Assembly (NCBI RefSeq): GCF_014217805.1
Contig: NZ_CP055156.1
Span: 4,346,585-4,410,584 of the forward strand
Origin: Adhaeribacter swui
Lineage (GTDB): Bacteria > Bacteroidota > Bacteroidia > Cytophagales > Hymenobacteraceae
Direction of reading: 5' to 3'
Length of the DNA stretch: 64,000 nt
In this document: one piece after another, positions 26,471 through 36,616 of the stretch
Layout: each line of letters opens with the position of its first letter
Position numbering within the stretch: the first letter of the stretch is position 1
Notes under the pieces: model-generated
Database searches by the model: none
Told to the model about the DNA's origin: nothing
Seen by the model: the letters and a program-made list of their open reading frames with translations, nothing else
Made by a program: the position numbers and the translations under genes

Positions 26471-29233
26471 TTAATCTCCGTGAATAATTTGTAAGTGCTG
26501 CACCTCGCGGCTCGTAATTAATTTTACCAGATAAATTCCGTTGGGGGATTGGCTTAAATCATAAATTTGAGTAACGGGTTCGCCCGGTAAAGCAAGCCCC
26601 TGCCGCGGTTCGCTGATGGATGTACCGTGTAAATCGTAAACTTCTAAAGTGTATTCCTGCTCTTCGGCGAAGGTAAACCGCAGCGTGGTATTTTCTTGAA
26701 AGGGGTTAGGATAATTAGTAAGTTCCACCACAGAAGCTGGATCCGTATCAGAAGCATAAATATCCCAGGGTTCTTCTTCACCGAGTTCTTCTTCCGGGTA
26801 AACGTAACTGGAATCGGAGTTATTGGCGCTAGCCGATGTACGGGTTAGTTTGAAGCTAATGGCCAAAGGAGTACCAGCTGTTCCGCTGCCTGATGCCAAA
26901 GTATACGGCGTAGCTTTTAAGTTATATTGGCCCACCTTTAAAGCAATGGGTTTAAAATCGCCGGCATCATCTCCGAACAAAGCATATGGAGCAGCCGTTT
27001 CGGATTTATTAATAGTGTAGGCGCCACTCAGCGCATACACTAAACTGCCCACTTTACCAGGGTTGGTATTAGCACGAATATTAAAATTTTTGGTGGGGAA
27101 CGTACTTAAGTTAATTACGGATCCATCCGTAATGGTCATGATCTCGGTATCGGTATCCGCGTTCATTAAAGTATAGCTAGTTACCTGCTGAGTGGTAGTG
27201 TTACTGCTATTAACCGTTACAACTACCTGATCGGCTAAACTGCTAGCGTTTTTATTATCCGTAACCATCAGGCTAAAGGTGTAGGTTCCGGCAATCAGGT
27301 TGGTAACCGTTGGTTTGGCTATTTCTTTGCTGTTAAATGTGGCGGTATTGGGGCCGCTTAGCTGCGACCACTGGTATTTGGTGATGCTGCCATCCGGGTC
27401 TGAGCCGGAACCGTTTAAAGTGAGGGAGTTTTTGGGTAGGGTAAGGGTAGTATTTGCCCCCGCCTCGGCCACGGGTATTTTGTTGCCGGATCCTTGATTT
27501 ATTACCTGAAAATTAATCTTATAAGTAAGGCCCGGCTGACTATTAAGGGTAGGAATTGCCTCTAACGTGTAATTGCCCGGAACAAAATTCCAGTTATAAT
27601 AATCATTACCAGAGGCGCCAAATACAATGTACGGAGCGCTGGTTTCATTGCGCTCCAGGCTTTGGGTACCGCTAAGCCGGAATACCAGGCTAACCGCATT
27701 GGTACGGGTATTGGCTCTGATGTTCAAGTTAGTGGTGGGTAAAGTAGCTAAATTTAGAACTGCGTTATTGGCCAATGTTTGAATATCGCTGTCCTTGTCT
27801 GCATTTAATAAAGTAAAACTTTCTACTAATTGCTCAGGCGTAGGGTCTTCGGGAACGTCCGGCTCATCTGGTTCGTCTTGACTTCCTGATTTCAAAGAAA
27901 GAAGCCAGTAATCCGATTCACCCCGGTTTGGGGCATTTTTATCATTGTCGGAGCCGGAGTTAGAGGTGCCGCTGGCAAAGAAATTGCCGTTGCTGGTGGT
28001 ATGGAGAGCCTGCAGGTTATCGTACCTTTCGCCGCCGTAGGTTTTTTCCCATTGTTTGCTGCCAGAAGCGTTAATTTTTAAAATCCAGAAATCGGCGTCT
28101 CCTTTTAAAGCACTGGTTTTGTTGCCACTCGCCGGCGATTTAGAAGTGCCTCCCACTAAAAAGCTGCTGTTAGAAGTTTGCGTTATAGCTTGTAGGTAAT
28201 CGTTGTTATTTCCGCCGTAAGTTTTGTCCCATTGTTTGTTTCCGGAAGCATCGGTTTTAATGAGCCAAAAATCGTTTAAACCATAAGAGTTTGTTGATTT
28301 TTCGCTGCCAGCCTGGCTGTTGGAATTGCCGGCCAGTAATAAGCCACCATCGGAAGTAACCAGGCAGGCTTTCAGGGTTTCTTCCTGGCTGCCGCCGTAA
28401 GTTTTATCCCATTGCTTGTTTCCGGAAGCATCAATTTTTAATACCCAATAATCGCTGTAGGCCGTACCGCTTTCTGATTTATCGCCCCCTTTAGAAGAAT
28501 AAGAAGATCCGGCTAAAATAAAACCATTATTGCGGGTAGGTACTATGGTTTGTAAATAATCGTAATTGCTGCCGCCAAAAGTTTTATCCCACAATTTCGT
28601 GCCTGCCGCATTGATTTTTACCACCCAGTAATCTTGTTCGCCCCGGTTGCTGGTAGTTTTGTTGTATGGGGCGCGTCCGCTAGCCGGCGAATTAGACGAG
28701 CCAGCAAGCAGGTAGCCACCATCGCTGGTGGGGCAAATAGAGCGCAGATGGTCGTTGCCCGTGCCCCCAAAACTTTTATCCCATTGTTTATCGCCGGACG
28801 CGTTTATTTTCACAATCCAGTAGTCGTACTGGCTGGAGGCCGAAACCGATTTATCGCCGCTCACCGGCGAATTAGAGGTGCCGGCTAATATAAACCCGCC
28901 ATCCGGGGTTTGAAGCGCAGTCTGCAAAAAATCATTGCCGGAGCCGCCAAAAGTTTTATCCCAGTTTTTATTGCCATTTTCATCGGTTTTAACTACCCAA
29001 AAATCCTGAATTCCCTTGCTGTTACTGGATTTAGAGCCACCGCCATTAGAGTCGGAAGCGCCCGCCAGTAAAACACCACCATCTTTACAAGTTATACTGG
29101 TTAGTAAAATATCAGAACTACTGCCGCCAAAAGTTTTATCCCAGGCTTTCTGAAAACCCTGACCCAATACCGGGTGGTTTAAAAGAGCACAAAGCAGTAA
29201 CGAAAAAAATACTTGCGTAAATTTTCTGGGCAT
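26471..29233 (-). CDS. T9SS-secreted repeat protein: seven propeller-like repeats, PKD, sorting tail
   Basis: 920 residues. A signal peptide (cut near VLGQ, about 25) is followed by seven repeats of about 60 residues, each opening W-(D/E)-K-(T/S)-(F/Y)-GG, up to about residue 450. This number fits a seven-bladed beta-propeller. An acidic/Pro hinge follows. An unnamed domain of about 110 residues occurs twice (from about 471 and 684), around a PKD-type Ig fold (about 587-683, PVAEAGANTT ... DPDGSI). The T9SS type A sorting tail fills about 835-920 (NYPNPFQENT ... GIYLVKLI). Export through the type IX system to the cell surface or medium is predicted. The unnamed domain also starts the protein at 36617. 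The ligand is unknown. The DNA carries matching repeats of roughly 190 bp at about 27.9-29.2 kb. Confidence 0.88.
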   Translation of the reverse strand: MPRKFTQVFFSLLLCALLNHPVLGQGFQKAWDKTFGGSSSDILLTSITCKDGGVLLAGASDSNGGGSKSSNSKGIQDFWVVKTDENGNKNWDKTFGGSGNDFLQTALQTPDGGFILAGTSNSPVSGDKSVSASSQYDYWIVKINASGDKQWDKSFGGTGNDHLRSICPTSDGGYLLAGSSNSPASGRAPYNKTTSNRGEQDYWVVKINAAGTKLWDKTFGGSNYDYLQTIVPTRNNGFILAGSSYSSKGGDKSESGTAYSDYWVLKIDASGNKQWDKTYGGSQEETLKACLVTSDGGLLLAGNSNSQAGSEKSTNSYGLNDFWLIKTDASGNKQWDKTYGGNNNDYLQAITQTSNSSFLVGGTSKSPASGNKTSALKGDADFWILKINASGSKQWEKTYGGERYDNLQALHTTSNGNFFASGTSNSGSDNDKNAPNRGESDYWLLSLKSGSQDEPDEPDVPEDPTPEQLVESFTLLNADKDSDIQTLANNAVLNLATLPTTNLNIRANTRTNAVSLVFRLSGTQSLERNETSAPYIVFGASGNDYYNWNFVPGNYTLEAIPTLNSQPGLTYKINFQVINQGSGNKIPVAEAGANTTLTLPKNSLTLNGSGSDPDGSITKYQWSQLSGPNTATFNSKEIAKPTVTNLIAGTYTFSLMVTDNKNASSLADQVVVTVNSSNTTTQQVTSYTLMNADTDTEIMTITDGSVINLSTFPTKNFNIRANTNPGKVGSLVYALSGAYTINKSETAAPYALFGDDAGDFKPIALKVGQYNLKATPYTLASGSGTAGTPLAISFKLTRTSASANNSDSSYVYPEEELGEEEPWDIYASDTDPASVVELTNYPNPFQENTTLRFTFAEEQEYTLEVYDLHGTSISEPRQGLALPGEPVTQIYDLSQSPNGIYLVKLITSREVQHLQIIHGD

Positions 29234-30165
29234 ACAATAATAGTTTAGATAGATTAACTGTTCGGGTAAAGGCTGAGAAAAGAAGCGTAAATACTAGCAA
29301 AGTGAAATAACTAACCCTATGAGCTACAGTGGTTAAATTGTACCGTTTAAAAATAAGTTGCATGGGCGTGTACTTGAACTTATCTGGGTTTAGTTTTTTA
29401 TGTTTTAAGTAATAAAATCAGGTAAATACCAGGTTTATAATTTTAAATTTTAAAAAATTTAAAATTACGCCGGTACACATATGTAATTAATTATAAATAG
29501 GGGAATAGTATATACCTATCACCCTTTTACAAATTGTTGCACAAAGAGCTGCTATTAACTCCTTATTATAAAATTTTAAAGTAAATGTTGGATAAAGTTT
29601 TGGTTTGTTGCGGTACAAATAAAAGTATAATTGTAAGATATACAAGTATTTTATTTTAAAATTTATCTATGCTGAGAATAAACAACCTAAAAATTCAATT
29701 TTCAGGTTATCACAGCAGTATGTAATAAATCTAAGTTGTTTTGGGTTGGTTATTTTAAAATTTAAGTTGAATGTAGGATAAAATAAAGAAGAGCTGCCTT
29801 GGGTTTAAAGCGTATACTCGCTTTTTTAAAGCAAAAAATTTTAATTATTAAAGATAGTTTAAATGGCAAGGGTAGATAGTGTATTTAAATTATTTAATAT
29901 TTTATATATTTAATTTTGAGAACTTCTACAAATTTAGAAGTTTCTGACTCCAGTTTTGTAGGTTTAATTTTCTGTGACAGGAGAGGTGTTGGTAATCGAT
30001 TTAATATAATACTAGGCCATAATAGCGTAAAGGCAATTCAATAAAGAATAACCCTGTTGATAATTATATCTAGTGAAAGGGAATTTTGCATTCTGCTGCC
30101 AGATTCCTTAACTTACAAACTGCATTAAAAAAGACAGCGGTATTTTTCTTTCAAGCATTTAGGCC
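29234..30165. other. Long A/T-rich intergenic region, no gene seen
   Basis: 932 bp between divergent genes, very A/T-rich, including an AAATTTTAAAAAATTTAAAA-type palindrome near 29440-29465. No coding frame, tRNA or convincing terminator was found. It probably holds the promoters of the T9SS repeat protein and of the cytochrome-domain gene. Confidence 0.6.
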
Positions 30166-32904
30166 ATGAAATTTTTTAAAATTTTGCTGATTCCCATAGT
30201 GGCTTTAATAGTCGGCTGGATTTCGAGGCATTGGTTTCGCTCGGAAGAACCCGTTGACTTTAATACGGATATTCGGCCTATTTTAAATACCAAATGTATC
30301 TCGTGCCACGGAGGCGTTAAAGAAAGTGCCGGTTTTAGTTTATTTTCCCGGGAAGATGCTTTGCGCAAAACCAAATCGGGCAAGCCGGCCATTATACCGG
30401 GCAACGCTGCAGACAGTGAACTTATCAGGCGCTTATTATCCGAGGACGAGGACGAGCGCATGCCGTACCACGCTGCGCCGTTAAGCAACCCGGAAATTGC
30501 CAAAATGAAGCAATGGATTAACCAGGGGGCACCCTGGGCTGATCATTGGGCTTATGTAAAACCAGAAAAAAAAGCGCTGCCGCCCGCTACCAACTGGTCC
30601 GATCATCCCGTGGACCGGTTTATCCAGGCGCGTTGGCAAGCCGATACCTTGCAGCCCAGCAGTCCCGCCGACAAAGCAACTTTACTGCGCCGCCTGAGTT
30701 TGGATTTAATTGGCTTACCACCTACATCCGCCGAAATGCAGGCGTTTTTGGCGGATAAATCACCCAAAACTTACGAAAAACAAGTAGACCGCTTACTAGC
30801 TTCGCCGCATTTTGGGGAACGTTGGGCCAGCATGTGGCTCGACCTGGCCCGCTACTCCGATACCAAAGGCTACGAAAAAGACGATTACCGCAACATCTGG
30901 GGTTTCCGGGATTACGTGATCCGCTCGTTTAACCAAGACAAGCCCTTCGATCAGTTTACCCTGGAACAACTCGCCGGCGATTTGTTGCCGGAACCTACCG
31001 AAGAACAAATTATTGCTACCGCCTACCACCGCAATACCGCCAACAACGACGAAGGCGGCACCGACGACGAAGAATTCCGGACTACAGCCGTATTGGACCG
31101 GGTAAGCAATACCTGGGAAGTGTGGCAGGGTACTACCATGGCGTGCGTGCAATGCCACAGCCATCCGTATGATCCGATTAGGCACCAGGAGTTCTACGAA
31201 TCGATGGCTTTTTTTAATAATACCCGCGACGAAGATGTGCCCGGCGAATACCCGAACTTAAATAAATACCAGCCCGAAGCCGAGTTAAAAATTAAACAGG
31301 TAAAAGCCTGGTTGCACCAACAATTACCTGCTCCGGAAGCAGCGGCTGGCAGCAAAACTATTGAACATCTGTTGCAGTTTACCGAACCTAAAATCCATCC
31401 GCATGCCTTTGATCAATTAACCAACGCGGCTTTATCCGATGGCAAATACCTGGGCGGCGGGCACGCGGGGTATGCCCGTTTAAAAAACGTGAACTTAACG
31501 GGTAAAGCAAATTTGCTGCTCAGTATTCGGTCGAACCAAAAAGAAGGTACTTTGGAAATCCGGCAAGATAAACTGGATGGGGAAGTAATTGGCGTATACC
31601 AGAACAAAAAAACAATTGGCCGGGGAAACCAGCGCGTTTTAGTTAAACTAAAACCAGGCACCGGTATACACGATTTGTATTTTGTTTTTAAAAATGCGGC
31701 CCAGCCGAACCCCCAGGATTACGTGTGCCAGTTAGAATACGTGTTGTTTCTGGAAGATTTGCCCGGTAGCTCTAAACCCGGCTACCTCGAAAATGAACAA
31801 ACTTTGCTGGCTCTACTCAATGCTGAAATGGAGCAAATACCCGTTATGCGCGAAAACCCCTCGGAGCTTAGCCGGAAAAATTGGGTATTTGTGCGCGGTA
31901 ATTGGTTAACCAAAGGCCCAGAGGTGCAGCCTAACACGCCGCGGTTTTTGCCAGATTTTAAAAATTTTAAAAAAAACCGGTTAGGCCTGGCGCAATGGCT
32001 GGTTAGTCCGGAAAACCCCTTAACCGCCCGGGTTACGGTAAACCGGTTTTGGGAACAACTCTTTGGAACGGGTTTGGTAGAAAGTCTGGAAGATTTTGGC
32101 TCGCAGGGTAGTAAACCGTCGCACCCGGAGTTACTCGATTGGCTGGCCATCCATTTTCAGCGGGAACAAAACTGGCAAATTAAAAAATTGCTGCGCTTGT
32201 TGGTTCTTTCTAAAACTTACCAGCAAAGCTCCCGCGTAAATGCCCGTTTGCTGGCCAAAGATCCGGCCAATCGTTTGCTGGCCCGGGGGCCGCGCGTGCG
32301 GTTATCGGCCGAGCAAATCCGGGACCAGGCGTTGGCAACCGGCAGCTTGCTGAGTTCTAAAATGTACGGCGCAAGCGTAATGCCACCTCAACCACCCGGC
32401 GTATGGCAGGTTGTATACAGTGGCATGCAGTGGGAAACCAGCGAGGGGGAAGATGCTTACCGGCGTGCTCTGTACACCTTCTGGCGGCGTTCGAGTCCGT
32501 ACCCGTCTTTATTAACTTTTGATGCCGCCGGCCGCGAAGTGTGTGTATCCCGGCGCATCCGGACCAACACGCCATTACAAGCTTTAGTTACTTTAAACGA
32601 TACGGTATATTTAACGGCTGCCCGCGGTTTAGCCCAGCAAATGCAAAATATGAGTGCGACGCCCCAAAATCAAATTAAAGCAGGATACTACCGGGCTTTG
32701 TTTAAACAACCTAATTTTGCCACCTTACATGTATTAACGCGCTTATACCAGCAAAGCGAGCAGCATTTTACCCAAAAAACCCAGGAGCTACAAAAGTTTT
32801 TACCAGCTATCGATCATCAATTAAAAAATGCTCCGCAGTTGGCTGCCTTAACGGTTGTGGCGAATGCTATCATGAACCTGGATGAATTTATCACCAAAGA
32901 GTAA
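30166..32904 (+). CDS. PSCyt1/DUF1549/DUF1553 protein with c-type haem motifs
   Basis: A 912-residue envelope protein first known from planctomycetes. An N-terminal membrane anchor (about 4-20) is followed by a planctomycete cytochrome-c-like domain with C-x2-C-H at Cys44-Cys47-His48, then DUF1549 (about 145-350, RRLSLDLIGLPPT ... FGERWASMWLDLARYSDT). It contains a second C-x2-C-H in CVQCHSHPYDP. A beta-rich insert like a CBM6 module spans about 418-525, and DUF1553 makes up the C-terminal half. The pairing with a DUF1501 gene 169 bp downstream is a widely conserved arrangement, linked by others to periplasmic breakdown of complex glycans; the reaction is not established. Covalent haem is inferred from the motifs only. 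Confidence 0.9.
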   Translation: MKFFKILLIPIVALIVGWISRHWFRSEEPVDFNTDIRPILNTKCISCHGGVKESAGFSLFSREDALRKTKSGKPAIIPGNAADSELIRRLLSEDEDERMPYHAAPLSNPEIAKMKQWINQGAPWADHWAYVKPEKKALPPATNWSDHPVDRFIQARWQADTLQPSSPADKATLLRRLSLDLIGLPPTSAEMQAFLADKSPKTYEKQVDRLLASPHFGERWASMWLDLARYSDTKGYEKDDYRNIWGFRDYVIRSFNQDKPFDQFTLEQLAGDLLPEPTEEQIIATAYHRNTANNDEGGTDDEEFRTTAVLDRVSNTWEVWQGTTMACVQCHSHPYDPIRHQEFYESMAFFNNTRDEDVPGEYPNLNKYQPEAELKIKQVKAWLHQQLPAPEAAAGSKTIEHLLQFTEPKIHPHAFDQLTNAALSDGKYLGGGHAGYARLKNVNLTGKANLLLSIRSNQKEGTLEIRQDKLDGEVIGVYQNKKTIGRGNQRVLVKLKPGTGIHDLYFVFKNAAQPNPQDYVCQLEYVLFLEDLPGSSKPGYLENEQTLLALLNAEMEQIPVMRENPSELSRKNWVFVRGNWLTKGPEVQPNTPRFLPDFKNFKKNRLGLAQWLVSPENPLTARVTVNRFWEQLFGTGLVESLEDFGSQGSKPSHPELLDWLAIHFQREQNWQIKKLLRLLVLSKTYQQSSRVNARLLAKDPANRLLARGPRVRLSAEQIRDQALATGSLLSSKMYGASVMPPQPPGVWQVVYSGMQWETSEGEDAYRRALYTFWRRSSPYPSLLTFDAAGREVCVSRRIRTNTPLQALVTLNDTVYLTAARGLAQQMQNMSATPQNQIKAGYYRALFKQPNFATLHVLTRLYQQSEQHFTQKTQELQKFLPAIDHQLKNAPQLAALTVVANAIMNLDEFITKE

Positions 32905-33073
32905 CAACAGAACTAGAGAAATACTTAACTAAGCTTTAGACAGGAAAAAAGAACTTAAAGGAGCAACCGTTAAGTTTTAAAAATTGAAAAATTTAAAAAC
33001 GATGGCGGCGCAAGGTCGAGATAAACAATAGATCAGTAAATTAAGAGGAACCGGTTACCTAAACTATAATCGC

Positions 33074-34570
33074 ATGAATTTATTGGAAGAAGCTATTTTC
33101 CGGCAGAATGAATACTTTACCCGGCGGCATTTTTTAAAGCAATGCACCACGGGTTTAGGCGCGATGGCTCTGTCTTCGTTGCTGGGCTGTTCGGGTCGCG
33201 GTAAATCCCTGGAACCCGAAAATGCCAGCTCTATTCTCCGGGATTTAAATCAGCCTTTTGCGCCTTTACCGCCGCATTTTGCACCCAAAGCCAAGTCGGT
33301 TATTTTTCTGCATATGGCAGGGGCACCGTCGCAGTTAGAGTTATTTGATTATAAACCGGAGTTGCACCAGTTAAACGGCAAGGATTGCCCGCCTTCGTTG
33401 CTGGAAGGTAAAAAGTTTGCTTTTATTAAAGGAGTTCCTAAAATGTTGGGCCCGCAGGCTAAATTTCAACAACACGGCCAATCCGGGGCTTGGGTGTCGG
33501 AGCACTTACCGCATTTTTCTAAAATGGTGGATGAGGTTTCGTTTCTCAAAGCCATGCACACCGATCAGTTTAATCATGCGCCGGCTCAGTTGCTCATGCA
33601 AACCGGTAATGCCCGCCTGGGCCGGCCCAGCATGGGCGCCTGGGTAACCTACGGTTTAGGTTCCGAAAACGAAAACTTACCGGGTTTTATGGTTTTGCTG
33701 TCGGGTGGCAAAGCGCCCGATGCGGGTAAAGCTGGTTTTGGCAGCGGATTTTTACCAACCGTTTACCAGGGTGTAGAATGCCGGCAAAAAGGCGAGCCCG
33801 TGTTGTACGTATCCGATCCGGAGGGCATGGGCCGCAATTTGCGCCAGCAATCCATCTCGGCCATCAACGAAATCAATAAACTGCACTACGAAGAAATGCA
33901 GGATCCCGAAATAATATCGCGCATTGCCCAGTATGAGATGGCGTTTAAAATGCAGGTGTCCGTGCCCAATGTTATGGATATTTCGCGGGAGCCAGCCAGC
34001 GTACACCAAATGTACGGCACCTCGCCCGGGCAGGCTTCTTTCGCCAATAATTGTTTGCTGGCCCGGCGCCTGGTAGAGCGGGGCGTGCGCTTTGTGCAAT
34101 TGTTTGATTGGGGCTGGGATTCGCATGGCAATGACCCCATGAATGCCCTGGATAAAGGATTTGGTAATTTGTGCCGCAACATCGATCAGCCGGTGTCCGC
34201 TTTGTTGCAGGATTTAAAAATGCGGGGTTTGTTAGAAGAAACCTTGGTAATTTGGGGAGCTGAGTTTGGCCGCACGCCCATGCAGGAAAACCGCGAAGGC
34301 AAAGAAATGGCCTTTAAAGGGCGCGACCACCACACCGAAGCCTTTACCGTTTGGCTGGCCGGCGGAGGCATAAAACAAGGCTATACCCACGGCGAAACCG
34401 ATGAAATAGGCTACTACGGCATTAGCGGCCGTACCGATATTTTTGATTTGCAAGCCACCATTTTGCACCAACTGGGCATGGATCACGAAAAATTAACCTA
34501 TGCTTTTCAGGGAAGAAATTTTAGGCTAACCGATGTGCACGGCAAAGTAATTACCCCCATAATAGCTTAA
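33074..34570 (+). CDS. DUF1501 protein, Tat-exported sulfatase-like partner
   Basis: A 498-residue DUF1501 protein. It has a twin-arginine signal (TRRHFLKQ, Arg17-Arg18, then a hydrophobic stretch ending LLGC), so it should be folded before export and may be lipid-linked. The body belongs to the alkaline-phosphatase/sulfatase superfamily: FLHMAGAPSQLELFDYKP, a central FDWGWDSHGND motif and VIWGAEFGRTP near the C-terminus. These are the usual DUF1501 landmarks. It follows the PSCyt1/DUF1549/DUF1553 gene on the same strand and presumably works with it. The activity is not known. Confidence 0.9.
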   Translation: MNLLEEAIFRQNEYFTRRHFLKQCTTGLGAMALSSLLGCSGRGKSLEPENASSILRDLNQPFAPLPPHFAPKAKSVIFLHMAGAPSQLELFDYKPELHQLNGKDCPPSLLEGKKFAFIKGVPKMLGPQAKFQQHGQSGAWVSEHLPHFSKMVDEVSFLKAMHTDQFNHAPAQLLMQTGNARLGRPSMGAWVTYGLGSENENLPGFMVLLSGGKAPDAGKAGFGSGFLPTVYQGVECRQKGEPVLYVSDPEGMGRNLRQQSISAINEINKLHYEEMQDPEIISRIAQYEMAFKMQVSVPNVMDISREPASVHQMYGTSPGQASFANNCLLARRLVERGVRFVQLFDWGWDSHGNDPMNALDKGFGNLCRNIDQPVSALLQDLKMRGLLEETLVIWGAEFGRTPMQENREGKEMAFKGRDHHTEAFTVWLAGGGIKQGYTHGETDEIGYYGISGRTDIFDLQATILHQLGMDHEKLTYAFQGRNFRLTDVHGKVITPIIA

Positions 34571-34771
34571 TTTTTAAGAATTTTGTTTTGCAGCGATATA
34601 GTTGTAACCGCCAATTATAAGAGAAGTAAAGCAAGCTTTAAATTAGACTTCTGTGACGTAGTTTATCTGCTTTTCCCTTTTTATAAGCAATAACGAAACA
34701 GTAAAAATTTTTAAAATATTAGGTTAATCTGCTAGCCAAACTATTCAAACATTTTTTAAAAAATTTAAAAA

Positions 34772-35215
34772 ATGGAAATCAAAAAATTAAATCACGATGA
34801 TGTTGAGCGCTTTATTCAGTTGATTTTGGTTTTTGAAGAAGTCTTTGAAATGCAAAATTTTGTTATGCCCCCGCCGCAACATTTGTCGGCACTTCTGTCT
34901 AAACCAGATTTTATAGTGTTTGTGGCCGAAGAAGAAGATAAAGTAATTGCAGGATTAACCGCATACACGCTAACGCAGTATTATTCCGAAAAACCGTTGG
35001 CTTACATTTACGATTTGGCGGTGCTTACCAAATATCAAAGGCAGGGAATTGGTAAAAAATTAATCGCGGCAATTAACGCTTACTGCCAGCAAAACAATTA
35101 CCAGGAAGTTTTTGTACAGGCCGATGTAGTGGATGATTATGCATTGGATTTTTACCGGGGAACCCACCCAACCAACGAAGAAGATGTCATCCACTTTTAT
35201 TATTCTTTGGGGTAG
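34772..35215 (+). CDS. GNAT acetyltransferase, AAC(3)-I-like
   Basis: A 147-residue GNAT-fold protein. Its sequence pattern follows the AAC(3)-I subgroup: FEEVFEM near the N-terminus, the acetyl-CoA loop YDLAVLTKYQRQGIGKKLI, VQADVVDDYALDFY, and the C-terminal EEDVIHFYY. AAC(3)-I enzymes acetylate aminoglycosides, but chromosomal relatives in environmental Bacteroidota often have other amines as substrates. Resistance should therefore not be assumed. It stands alone after a leader rich in A/T palindromes (34749-34770). Confidence 0.85.
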   Translation: MEIKKLNHDDVERFIQLILVFEEVFEMQNFVMPPPQHLSALLSKPDFIVFVAEEEDKVIAGLTAYTLTQYYSEKPLAYIYDLAVLTKYQRQGIGKKLIAAINAYCQQNNYQEVFVQADVVDDYALDFYRGTHPTNEEDVIHFYYSLG

Positions 35216-35332
35216 GCGCAGTCTTAAACTAAACGAAAATTAACCAATATTTATGGGCATCAGTAGCCATTATGGATTATAGAATAGCGTCGGTATTTTC
35301 GTCGAAATTCCTCTTGCTCCGTAAGCTACTTT

Positions 35333-35845
35333 ATGAATAACCAGCCTCCGCGCATTTTAACCTTACAACTGGAAGAGTCCGGTTTTAGTTATTTCAACGA
35401 TTTAAGGAAAAAGCATTTTCCGGCGCAAATTAACTATTTAGATGCGCATGTTACCTTGTTCCATCATTTGCCGGCGGAGTCTGAAATTTTACAGGTTTTA
35501 GAAACGCTAACTTCCCAACAGCCCCATATAACCCTGCAGGTAACCAGCATTTTTAAACTTGGCAGGGGCATAGCCTTTAAACTGGAAAGCAAGGCTTTAA
35601 TGCAAATTCAGGCTCAACTAAAGCAGCAGTGGTATAATTGGTTAACCCCCCAGGACCGCCAGGGCTTTCGGCCCCATGTAACTGTGCAGAATAAAGTTAC
35701 TCCCGCTGAAGCCCAGGCTTTATACGATAAATTAATAGCCACCTTTAACAGCTTTACTGTTCAGGGCGTAGGTTTAAGTTTGTGGGAGTATTTAGGCGGC
35801 CCCTGGCAAAAAATAAAAGACTATCCTTTCTCCAGTACCCTTTAA
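35333..35845 (+). CDS. 2H phosphoesterase (2'-5' RNA ligase/cyclic phosphodiesterase family)
   Basis: A 170-residue member of the 2H superfamily. Both catalytic H-x-T-x motifs are present: His39-Val-Thr41-Leu and His115-Val-Thr117-Val. Family members act on 2',3'-cyclic phosphates or 2'-5' RNA linkages in RNA repair and tRNA processing. The exact substrate here is unknown. It is a compact single-domain protein with no signal peptide. It lies 117 bp downstream of the GNAT gene on the same strand, possibly co-transcribed. Confidence 0.87.
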   Translation: MNNQPPRILTLQLEESGFSYFNDLRKKHFPAQINYLDAHVTLFHHLPAESEILQVLETLTSQQPHITLQVTSIFKLGRGIAFKLESKALMQIQAQLKQQWYNWLTPQDRQGFRPHVTVQNKVTPAEAQALYDKLIATFNSFTVQGVGLSLWEYLGGPWQKIKDYPFSSTL

Positions 35846-35991
35846 AAATCCTTCATTCGGTTTCACTTAAATAAGTTTTACACCAACCCAAAATTCAGGA
35901 GCGCTTTTAAACCGGAAGTAACAATAGAAACTAAAATTTAAATTTTTTAAATTAAATAAAGCCAGGTTGCAACAGTTGGTCGCTGCTTAAC

Positions 35992-36124
35992 ATGAATCTT
36001 TTTAGTATTCTAAAATCGAATAATATAAGATACCATCCAGAAGCGAGTAGTATTTTGTGGAGCTATCTTGTTATGGTGGTGGTTACAACCTCAAAGGCGA
36101 AGGTTGCCTCTGGTTTATAAATAC
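35992..36124 (+). repeat. Dispersed structured repeat, family S, copy 1
   Basis: About 133 bp matching 40590-40724 in direct orientation. The central 70 bp is most conserved (TATTTTGTGGAGC and CAAAGGCGAAGGTTGCC are shared). A closing stem CCAGA (36037-36041) with TCTGG (36109-36113) surrounds an inner hairpin CAACCT/AGGTTG. It occupies part of the 771-bp gap before the giant gene at 36617; the remainder of the gap is A/T-rich with no gene seen. Confidence 0.75.
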
Positions 36125-36616
36125 GAAATAGCTACTTTTTTTAAAATGCTGCTATTCTAAAATCAAAGCTTTCGCTTTTTACTTTATAATTCCGGTAGTA
36201 GATGCCGGTATTTACCAGCTTCATAATTGTAATAACAGAAACTATAGTGGGTACAATTTGATTACCTTTTAAGGTTAAATCAGTTGGTAAGTAACTTAGT
36301 TGTATAAGCTATTATATGCCAATAAATTATTAAAGATATATTTGAATTTTATGTTCTTATTCTTTAATTTGTCATAAGAATATTTAAAAATTTAATTGCA
36401 TTTAAAACCAACTGAAAATTCTTTCTGAAGCAGGCAGATTATTCTTTTTGTGTAAGAAAATTTGCTGAATTTATCCCGGTTTTTAGTTTTACCTTCTATT
36501 CTTCCCCCTTAAGTCATCCGTGCTCCGGTTGCTTTTCTTGCTTGCTCTTAGCTTCATACGCATTAAAAACTTTTTGCCTTAGTTAATTATTAAAAAATTA
36601 ATCTTATCCTAAACGA

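Noticed and set aside
27900-29180. Spaced ~190-bp repeats that could suggest a CRISPR or tandem non-coding array
   Set aside because: They are in-frame coding repeats of the seven propeller-like units of the T9SS protein, with no uniform direct repeats or spacers.
34772-35215. Aminoglycoside resistance gene
   Set aside because: The AAC(3)-I-like pattern is clear, but chromosomal relatives often have other substrates and there is no mobile context, so resistance is not claimed.
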